From Candidatus Thorarchaeota archaeon (GTDB lineage: Archaea > Asgardarchaeota > Thorarchaeia > Thorarchaeales > Thorarchaeaceae): 6,701 bases of DNA. Below, one piece after another: positions 1 to 4,700 of the stretch. The DNA lies in NCBI GenBank assembly GCA_016839245.1, contig JAEOUN010000084.1:1-6701 (forward strand), read 5' to 3'. A program made the translations under genes and the position numbers. Numbering within the stretch: position 1 is the first letter of the stretch; every line of letters starts with the position of its first letter. Under the pieces are notes generated by a model. The model saw only the letters and a list, made by a program, of their open reading frames with translations. It did no database searches and was not told the DNA's origin.

Positions 1-88
1 GAACTCGCGGCCTCCTCAAAGTCGAAAGGGAGGCAAGTTCCTTTTCTCTTACCAAGGAGGCGATCTAACCGGTCTAAGCTACTGGGGC
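1..88 (-). tRNA. tRNA-Thr (anticodon GGU), intron-containing, 3' end cut off by window edge
   Basis: Read on the minus strand, the 5' acceptor strand GCCCCAG starts at 88, followed by U8-A9, a D-arm with GG at the usual place, and the anticodon-stem strand CCTCC (60-56). The anticodon loop carries GGU at 53-51, which reads the threonine codon ACC. After a 30-nt insertion the 3' stem strand, variable loop AGGCC and T-stem strand GCGAG follow, and TTC of the T-loop ends at position 1. The T-loop remainder, 3' T-stem and acceptor strand lie outside the window. Two irregularities: the D-stem has a C11-U24 mismatch, and the intron can be removed in two registers (see the intron entry). Upstream, possible TATA-like stretches lie at 140-146 and 169-183, so a processed 5' leader is likely. 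The tRNA call is firm. Threonine identity rests on the anticodon alone, since the discriminator base is not visible. Confidence 0.82.
20..49 (-). other. tRNA intron, 30 nt, near the canonical 37/38 site
   Basis: The insertion interrupts the anticodon arm. If spliced at the canonical site after A37 (as given here), bulges UA^A and CU^U form around a 4-bp helix of U32-U33-G34-G35 with intron UCGA (two pairs are G-U). This is a good bulge-helix-bulge, but it leaves C31 opposite U39 in the mature stem. If the cut is two bases later (intron 18-47, site 39/40), the stem becomes a perfect CCTCC/GGAGG, but the central helix keeps only three of four pairs. Both registers remove 30 nt. The sequence alone does not decide between them. 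Confidence 0.65.
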
Positions 89-197
89 TTTTTTATTTCC
101 CTGAGGAGACCATCATTCGCTTTTCGCTGGAGGAGTAGAGATAAAGATTTCGTTGAATGTGTTTTGTGAATTTTATAGTATATCCTAATTCTGCATT
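89..197. promoter_or_regulatory. Intergenic gap with candidate tRNA promoter
   Basis: This is 109 bp between the stop of the 264-residue gene and the tRNA start, both on the minus strand. On that strand a TATA-like ACTATAAAATT lies at about 169-180, and a CTTTATC stretch at 140-146. Either would place a transcript start upstream of the tRNA and leave a leader for RNase P to remove. Immediately before the tRNA there is an A-rich run. No other gene is visible. The assignment is by position and resemblance only. Confidence 0.3.
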
Positions 198-992
198 TCA
201 AGGATAACTATTGACCACAGAAACGATTGAAGTACATATGGCCTCATAGAGTTGTCTTGTCAACGACGTGTATTGATTTGCATCATCTCCATTAAATGCA
301 AGATCATTCCAGGATCCCATTCCTCCAAAAACCCAGCTACTTAGGGCTGCTTCCAAAAGCCGATATGCATCCTTTGAATAGATATCATTTGGAATAAGAT
401 CAATAGATGAAAGATTAGACTTGCTGAGAATTTGTCTTGACCAGGTAAAATTGTCGACCCAATGCTTAGTATGTTCGAACCTGTCTGCAAAATTGCATAA
501 CATCGTTAATATACTATCCAGATGCTCAATTGATTCGTTCACAGAAAGAGATGTATCATCAAGGTTCTTACAAGCACCTTTAAGCAAGACAAAATAAGTC
601 TTCCATAATTGGGATATCCCTAACTTCTGAAGATTCACGACATTGATGTATAAACGACTTGAATCACCATATTGAGTCTCAAAAAGCCAACTACTGCTAT
701 TTGCAATAATCTCGGTCTTGATATTCTGGGGAATGTCATCCCTTGTAGATGGATTGTAATGTAATCTGACTCTCTCGGATCCATCGTTTCTCAGATGATT
801 GAACCATTTCATTACATCTGATGCTATTGTCATAATAGACCCTGGGATACCAGGTAGAGGATTTTCAATAAACTCGACACCATGACAATACTCAGTAATT
901 GTTCGGTCCAGATTGTACTTCTTTTCATCACTATTGAGATACACATTTGCAGAGGTTACAAGGGCAACATATCTTTCCAGTTCAGAACTCAT
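198..992 (-). CDS. Hypothetical protein, 264 residues, unrecognised family
   Basis: I do not recognise this protein. It is a 264-residue, apparently soluble protein with no signal peptide or membrane segment and no cysteine-pair or nucleotide-binding motif. It looks mainly alpha-helical in its second half. The most motif-like part is near the C-terminus, about residues 219-232, where S-W-V-F-G-G-M-G-S-W-N-D-L combines glycines and tryptophans in the manner of a conserved core segment. A proline- and glycine-rich turn (P-L-P-G-I-P-G) lies at about 45-51. The ATG at 992 is well supported: a ribosome binding site AAGGTGAT (minus strand, 998-1005) ends 5 nt before it. It stands alone after the leucine-rich-repeat gene, with a 141-bp gap that suggests its own promoter. 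The open frame, good ribosome binding site and plausible composition make it a real gene. Its function is unknown. Confidence 0.8.
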   Translation of the reverse strand: MSSELERYVALVTSANVYLNSDEKKYNLDRTITEYCHGVEFIENPLPGIPGSIMTIASDVMKWFNHLRNDGSERVRLHYNPSTRDDIPQNIKTEIIANSSSWLFETQYGDSSRLYINVVNLQKLGISQLWKTYFVLLKGACKNLDDTSLSVNESIEHLDSILTMLCNFADRFEHTKHWVDNFTWSRQILSKSNLSSIDLIPNDIYSKDAYRLLEAALSSWVFGGMGSWNDLAFNGDDANQYTSLTRQLYEAICTSIVSVVNSYP

Positions 993-997
993 TAGCT

Positions 998-1005
998 ATC
1001 ACCTT
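998..1005 (-). promoter_or_regulatory. Shine-Dalgarno site for the 264-residue protein
   Basis: The minus strand reads AAGGTGAT, a strong match to the anti-Shine-Dalgarno tail of 16S rRNA, with 5 nt between it and the ATG at 992. This fixes the start codon and is the clearest ribosome binding site in the window. Confidence 0.7.
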
Positions 1006-1133
1006 CAAGGCGCATTGCATTTTCTTTCTGCAAGTTCCCTTATAGAAATGTAATAAGCTAACAAATCTTACCACTAATATTAGTATTGAAACAAAATTGC
1101 CTGATGAAAGTCTAATCTAACAGAAAAGCATCG
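1006..1133. promoter_or_regulatory. Promoter region of the 264-residue gene with a 12-bp palindrome
   Basis: This gap lies between the stop of the leucine-rich-repeat gene and the ribosome binding site of the next minus-strand gene. It is A+T-rich on the minus strand, with TATA-like stretches TTATTACA (about 1046-1055) and TTCTATAAG (about 1038-1048). A perfect palindrome, ACTAATATTAGT, occupies 1073-1084, roughly 80-90 bp upstream of the start codon, where an operator or an upstream box could sit. No small gene is evident. Confidence 0.3.
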
Positions 1134-1748
1134 TCAGTACCATTCAATCTTTCCGATTAGAGATTTCAATGCATGGGGAGGTTTTATTTCTTTGAGTTTC
1201 TTATTGACAGTTAGTGTCACTCCTTCATCTAGTCCTAATTGCATGAGAGTAGGGCATTTAAAGAGAGGAGAGATATCAAGTGATTCTATACTATTATTAT
1301 TGAGAGTTAGATTTCGTAGTTTCATACACTTACTTAATGCAGACAAATCGATGTTCTCCAGTCTGTTTTCATAGAGATGAAGCGCTTTCAGATTCTTACA
1401 GCTCCCAAGAGGTGTAAGGTCAATATACTTGAGTTTGTTAAAAGATAGGTCAACATGCATGAGACTCTTGGCATTCTCGAGTGGTGAGAGATTAATCGTT
1501 TCAAGTTCATTGCTACCAAGATTGAGTTCAAGCAGTCTGTCATTGCCACTCAATACAGAGAGATCAAGACTCTGAATCTCATTTCCTGATAGTGTCAACA
1601 CCTCAAGATTTGGAAACTGACTTAATACTTCTAGGTCAATTGCACCAATTCTTCTATCACTGAGATTGACTGCTGTAGTATTTGAATCAAATCTCTCAAC
1701 TACTTTTCCGCCCTTCTTTGTCTCGCACCATATAGTAATCTCTTCCAT
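1134..1748 (-). CDS. Leucine-rich-repeat protein, 204 residues
   Basis: This is a small solenoid protein of leucine-rich repeats, a fold used for protein-protein binding; the partner cannot be named. From residue 24 the repeats run with an exact 24-residue period: units begin at 24, 48, 72, 96, 120 and 144, with a partial one at 168. The pattern is L-x-x-L-x-L-x-x-N-x-L-x-x-I-D-L-S-x-L followed by a Cys/Asn turn. The asparagine ladder falls at residues 56, 80, 104, 128 and 152. There is no signal peptide, membrane segment or second domain; residues 1-23 act as an N-terminal cap and about 176-204 as a basic C-terminal cap, so the protein is probably cytoplasmic. Repeats with this I-D-L-S-P-L signature are, to my knowledge, frequent in Asgard archaea. 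The ATG at 1748 follows a GGATG on the minus strand and a TATA-like ATTATTAA about 40 nt upstream. It may be transcribed on its own, 91 bp downstream of ftr. Confidence 0.88.
   Translation of the reverse strand: MEEITIWCETKKGGKVVERFDSNTTAVNLSDRRIGAIDLEVLSQFPNLEVLTLSGNEIQSLDLSVLSGNDRLLELNLGSNELETINLSPLENAKSLMHVDLSFNKLKYIDLTPLGSCKNLKALHLYENRLENIDLSALSKCMKLRNLTLNNNSIESLDISPLFKCPTLMQLGLDEGVTLTVNKKLKEIKPPHALKSLIGKIEWY
1248..1679 (-). repeat. Six in-frame 72-bp coding repeats (24-residue leucine-rich units)
   Basis: The six full repeats of the leucine-rich-repeat protein occupy this stretch, each exactly 24 codons with no insertions or deletions. The DNA copies have diverged, so the regularity is visible in the protein rather than as near-identical DNA, arguing for old repeats under selection for the fold and not a recent tandem expansion. 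Confidence 0.75.
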
Positions 1749-1839
1749 TTATGAAACATCCATCTATCTAGCATATCCTCTGCTTAATAATTAGGTATGG
1801 TCGTGAACATTAATGGTACATGAATGACAATAGAAACAG
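1749..1839 (-). promoter_or_regulatory. Gap between ftr and the leucine-rich-repeat gene, likely promoter
   Basis: This is a 91-bp stretch downstream of the ftr stop. On the minus strand a TATA-like CTAATTATTAA lies at about 1785-1795, which would place transcription start near 1764 and give a short leader before the ATG at 1748. A T-rich stretch directly after the ftr stop could help end the ftr transcript. No gene is visible here. Confidence 0.35.
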
Positions 1840-2742
1840 CTAGAACTTGGAAAGTATCTCATGCAAGCCTATCTGATATTTACCAAGCTTGCCATCAAAA
1901 TTGCCAGCAGTAATTCTCATCACTCCATCATGATTACAGATCTCTCTGATAGCAGTAGCCATCGCCTTTCCAACAGATTCCTCAGTAAGTCCGTTGATGA
2001 CTATCTCCAGTGCAAACTCACACCCAGTTGGTACTTCAGTGTCTGGGATTTTCGCTCTTATGGTTGGGCAGTATCGTTCATTGGTAGATGCAACAAGACC
2101 CTTGTATCTCGATGATGGTTTTGAGCCAGAACCAACAAGTCCACCTGGAAAGGGGGTATACGCACCCTCTACCCTTTCAATGGCTTGTACGGCATCACGT
2201 CCACTTGTCATACCAGATACTAGGTCTTTACAAAAGTAGATGATATTTCCTCCTGCAACTCCTTTTTGGCGACCGAATTCCTCTTGGATGACAAATGTGC
2301 CACTCATGCGTGGTACTAGCCATAATATTCTCCCATCAATCGGGCCTTTCTTTATCTGATGCCCATCACCAAACTTGGCAAGTTGCGTTCCAATAGGATA
2401 ATACTCTATGGCATCAGGAGTCGCATCATATGCAGATGCAGTGGGACTTGTGAGAACGCATTGTCCAATTCTAGCAAGAAGCTGTTGTTCCAATGCTTCC
2501 TTTTTTGCAGTTGCAAAAATCACACGGACACCTGGTCGTTGGTCAGGTGTTTCAGTGGAAGGAGGGACATATTCGATTCCAGCCTCTGCAGGGGACATAA
2601 TAATCGATGTAGCAAATCCTGTTGTTTCCTGAGCAGTGATTCGTGCCCAATCCTCTTGATATGCGGTTATCAGTGTACGATTCATGTGCATACTAAATGC
2701 TTCTGCAAAGGTATCATCAATTGGTACTCCATTGATTTCCAT
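1840..2742 (-). CDS. ftr: Formylmethanofuran:tetrahydromethanopterin N-formyltransferase (Ftr)
   Basis: Cytoplasmic enzyme that moves the formyl group from formyl-methanofuran to N5 of tetrahydromethanopterin, the second step of archaeal CO2 reduction to the methyl level (reversible in oxidisers). The 300-residue product is of standard family length (about 296-300) and follows the Ftr pattern throughout: M-E-I-N-G-V at 1-6, D-T-F-A-E-A-F at 10-16, T-G-F-A-T-S-I-I-M at 41-49, P-A-E-A-G-I at 51-56, R-I-G-Q-C-V at 91-96, P-T-A-S-A at 100-104, G-V-A-G-G-N at 161-166, E-G-A-Y-x-P-F-P-G-G at 192-201, A-S-T-N at 218-221, Y-C-P-T at 224-227, I-V-I-N-G-L at 247-252 and A-G-N-F-x-G-K-L-G at 279-287. 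I chose the ATG at 2742 because family members begin at this M-E-I-N-G and a GGGTG ribosome binding site lies 7 nt upstream; the frame stays open to 2808 but the extra 22 residues are unlike the family. It is divergent from fwdC-mch, which encode the preceding and following steps. Confidence 0.97.
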   Translation of the reverse strand: MEINGVPIDDTFAEAFSMHMNRTLITAYQEDWARITAQETTGFATSIIMSPAEAGIEYVPPSTETPDQRPGVRVIFATAKKEALEQQLLARIGQCVLTSPTASAYDATPDAIEYYPIGTQLAKFGDGHQIKKGPIDGRILWLVPRMSGTFVIQEEFGRQKGVAGGNIIYFCKDLVSGMTSGRDAVQAIERVEGAYTPFPGGLVGSGSKPSSRYKGLVASTNERYCPTIRAKIPDTEVPTGCEFALEIVINGLTEESVGKAMATAIREICNHDGVMRITAGNFDGKLGKYQIGLHEILSKF

Positions 2743-2867
2743 AGTGCTACACCCACTTACGTGATGTAAGAATACTCGGTTTCTTTTGTCTGTATCGTAA
2801 AACTGCATCGACCGGGAGTCTTTATCAATGAAACATATATTCTGACTTCATCGGGATTGAGAGTACA
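2743..2867. promoter_or_regulatory. Divergent promoter region between ftr and fwdC-mch
   Basis: These 125 bp must carry both promoters. For fwdC, two TATA-like candidates are visible on the plus strand: CTTTATCAAT at 2820-2829 and AAACATATATT at 2831-2841. The first sits 48 bp before the ATG, as does a matching element in front of the gene at 6293. For ftr, the minus strand shows GAGTATTCTTA (about 2766-2776) and TTTTACGATAC (about 2792-2802), neither convincing. A GGGTG ribosome binding site for ftr lies at 2750-2754. Shared regulation of the two transcripts is plausible from the head-to-head arrangement. Confidence 0.5.
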
Positions 2868-3731
2868 ATGACAGTCGTCCTGACCCTCAAGAAAACATTG
2901 GATCTCCCTCTTGAGGCGGAAGTAATTACACCAAGCCATTTTGCAGACAAGACTGCCTTAGAGATAGGTAAACTGCCTGTTCATCAAGGGAACCAAATAC
3001 TATCTTTGAAAGAGTACTTCAAGATTGAAGGAAAATCAGGAAAGGAAACTACGGATACGGAGATTGTTCTCCGTGGTGATCTACGAAAGGTCAAGATGAT
3101 CGGAAGAAACATGAATGAGGGAAGGATTACAGTAGAGGGGGATGTTGGGATGTATCTTGGCGCAGAGATGCTCGCAGGAAGAATTCATGTCAAAGGTTCT
3201 GTTGATGATTGGGCAGCAGCAGAGATGAGAGGTGGAAATATCCAGATAGAGGGAGATGCGGGATACTATCTATGTGCAGGCTATCGCGGAAGTAAAGAGG
3301 GAATGAAGGGAGGAAGAGTCTATGTTGCAGGGAATGTCAAAGGAGAAATGGCATCTCATATGAGAAGAGGATTCATCGCAGTCAAGGGAAATGTGGAATC
3401 TCCGTGCGCTGTTCGAATGACGGGAGGAACAATAGTTGTCATTGGAGATATTGGCGAACGTGCAGGACTTCAAGCGACACGAGGTATGATCATCTGTCTT
3501 GGAAGAGTGAATTCTATTTTGCCAACATACAAATACAGTGGATCTTCAGAGAGAGAGTTTGTGAATTATTATTTGCGATATCTGAAATCACGGCGTCCTG
3601 ATTTTCTTGCTGAGAATATCGATACGAAAGAGAAGTGGATGAAGTTCATCGGAGATTTTGCAGAAACAAATACTGATGAAGAGATATATGTACGGGAGAT
3701 AAAGAACAAGAATTTGCACATGGAGCGTTGA
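2868..3731 (+). CDS. fwdC: Formylmethanofuran dehydrogenase subunit C (FwdC/FmdC type)
   Basis: Non-catalytic subunit of formylmethanofuran dehydrogenase, the tungsten or molybdenum iron-sulfur complex that reduces CO2 to formyl-methanofuran. Family knowledge: FwdC is a beta-helix that packs against FwdA and FwdB; its bacterial relative FhcC belongs to the formyltransferase/hydrolase complex. In the 287-residue product, the glycine-rich beta-helix spans about residues 66-212, with strands of the G-x-I-x-V-x-G-D/N-V-G form at G85-R-I-T-V-E-G-D-V-G, G104-R-I-H-V-K-G, G123-N-I-Q-I-E-G-D, G149-R-V-Y-V-A-G-N-V and G187-T-I-V-V-I-G-D-I-G. The C-terminal part (about 216-270), with F-V-N-Y-Y-L-R-Y-L and a late K-W-M-K-F-I-G-D, matches the family tail. 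The same helix occurs in the C-terminal domain of glutamate synthase, but the length, tail and neighbours favour FwdC. It lies 3 bp before mch. The catalytic subunits are not in the window. Whether the metal is W or Mo (fwd or fmd) cannot be told. Confidence 0.93.
   Translation: MTVVLTLKKTLDLPLEAEVITPSHFADKTALEIGKLPVHQGNQILSLKEYFKIEGKSGKETTDTEIVLRGDLRKVKMIGRNMNEGRITVEGDVGMYLGAEMLAGRIHVKGSVDDWAAAEMRGGNIQIEGDAGYYLCAGYRGSKEGMKGGRVYVAGNVKGEMASHMRRGFIAVKGNVESPCAVRMTGGTIVVIGDIGERAGLQATRGMIICLGRVNSILPTYKYSGSSEREFVNYYLRYLKSRRPDFLAENIDTKEKWMKFIGDFAETNTDEEIYVREIKNKNLHMER
3722..3725 (+). promoter_or_regulatory. Shine-Dalgarno site for mch inside the end of fwdC
   Basis: GGAG lies in the last codons of fwdC, 9 nt before the mch ATG at 3735. 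It supports that start and translation of mch from a shared fwdC-mch message. Confidence 0.55.
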
Positions 3732-3734
3732 AAT

Positions 3735-4700
3735 ATGCTAAGTGTGAATCAGGGAGCTCTTGAGATAGTTAAGGAGATACTCAGTAGAAAGGATGAGTTA
3801 GATTGCTCTGTAAGTGTAAGCGAAACAGGAGCAACATTAATAGATGCAGGTATTGAAAAAAAAGGATCACTCGAGCTTGGAAGACTCATTGGAGAAGTAT
3901 GTCTTGGTGGATTGGGAGTAGTCAGATTGACAAAGACATACATTGGAAATCTCGAATTACCCGCAGTTATAACGAGTACAGACTTGCCAAAAATATCCAC
4001 ATTGGGATCTCAATATGCAGGATGGACCATTAAAATTGGCAAGTATTTTGCAATGGGTTCTGGTCCAGCTAGAGCGTTGGCTTGTGTTGAAAAAAAGCTC
4101 TATGAAGAATTGGAATATCGAGACACATCAAAAAAGAGTGTAATTGTACTTGAGAGCAGAAAGATACCTCCACCTGAAGTAACTGAATATATAGCTGAGA
4201 GATGTGGTATTGCTGCATCTAACCTCTTTTGCATCATAGTGCCCACGGCTAGTCTTGCTGGCTCTGTTCAAATATCAGCTAGGATTGTAGAGGTTGGTAT
4301 GCATAAATTACACCTGCTAAAATTTGATCCTGAAAGAATTAGGAGAGGGCATGGTATAGCACCTATTGCACCGATGGCCAAGAATGATAATCGAGCCATG
4401 GGAGTCACTAATGATTGCATACTTTATGGAGGAAAAACGTTCTACCATGTAAGAGCAGATGATAAGGATCTTGTAGAGATAATAGACAAAGTGCCATCTT
4501 CATCATCGAGTCAATATGGTCAACCATTCTATAACTTGTTCAAGAGCTTTGAGTTTGATTTCTATAAAGTGGATCCACTTCTCTTTAGTCCTGCAGAAGT
4601 TACTATTAATCACATAGAAACCGGTAAGGTCTACCATGCTGGCAAACTAAATCCAGAAGTCCTGCAAGAGTCGTTTGATAGTGTGATGACAGTTAGGTAA
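3735..4700 (+). CDS. mch: Methenyltetrahydromethanopterin cyclohydrolase (Mch)
   Basis: Cytoplasmic enzyme that interconverts N5-formyl-tetrahydromethanopterin and N5,N10-methenyl-tetrahydromethanopterin plus water, the step after Ftr. The 321-residue product has the family's usual length (about 316-323) and is collinear with it: S-V-N at 3-5, G-E-V-C-L-G-G-L at 53-60, F-A-M-G-S-G-P-A-R-A at 105-114, V-P-T-A-S-L-A-G-S-V-Q-I-S-A-R at 169-183, I-A-P-x-A at 211-215, T-N-D-C-I-L-Y-G-G at 225-233, D-F-Y-K-V-D-P at 275-281 and F-S-P-A-E-V-T-I-N at 284-292. R183 and E186 fall at the numbers I recall for the catalytic Arg and Glu in the Archaeoglobus enzyme, so it should be active. The ATG at 3735 has GGAG 9 nt upstream and lies 3 bp after the fwdC stop, so the two form an operon. 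Its 3' end overlaps the convergent transporter gene by 8 bp. Confidence 0.97.
   Translation: MLSVNQGALEIVKEILSRKDELDCSVSVSETGATLIDAGIEKKGSLELGRLIGEVCLGGLGVVRLTKTYIGNLELPAVITSTDLPKISTLGSQYAGWTIKIGKYFAMGSGPARALACVEKKLYEELEYRDTSKKSVIVLESRKIPPPEVTEYIAERCGIAASNLFCIIVPTASLAGSVQISARIVEVGMHKLHLLKFDPERIRRGHGIAPIAPMAKNDNRAMGVTNDCILYGGKTFYHVRADDKDLVEIIDKVPSSSSSQYGQPFYNLFKSFEFDFYKVDPLLFSPAEVTINHIETGKVYHAGKLNPEVLQESFDSVMTVR

Noticed and set aside
1248..1679. 72-bp periodicity considered as a CRISPR-like or satellite array
   Set aside because: The repeats are coding, diverged at DNA level, in frame and have no spacers; they encode leucine-rich-repeat units.
1861..2769. Several plus-strand open frames of 74-136 residues opposite ftr
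   Set aside because: They are antisense to a clearly conserved enzyme; their translations are rich in Ser and Cys and lack any recognisable pattern.
2743..2808. 22-residue N-terminal extension of Ftr from an upstream ATG
   Set aside because: The family begins at M-E-I-N-G-V, there is a ribosome binding site just before that ATG, and the extension would use up the promoter region shared with fwdC.
2757..2939. 60-residue minus-strand frame across the ftr-fwdC divergent region
   Set aside because: It overlaps the start of fwdC and the promoter region, has no family resemblance and no ribosome binding site that I can see.
3270..3601. Open frames of 65-67 residues overlapping fwdC on both strands
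   Set aside because: They are frame shadows of the glycine-rich beta-helix coding region, with low-complexity translations.
2868..3731. FwdC-like gene read instead as a glutamate synthase C-terminal (GXGXG) domain protein
   Set aside because: The beta-helix is shared, but the length, the C-terminal tail and the direct coupling to mch next to ftr all fit FwdC better.
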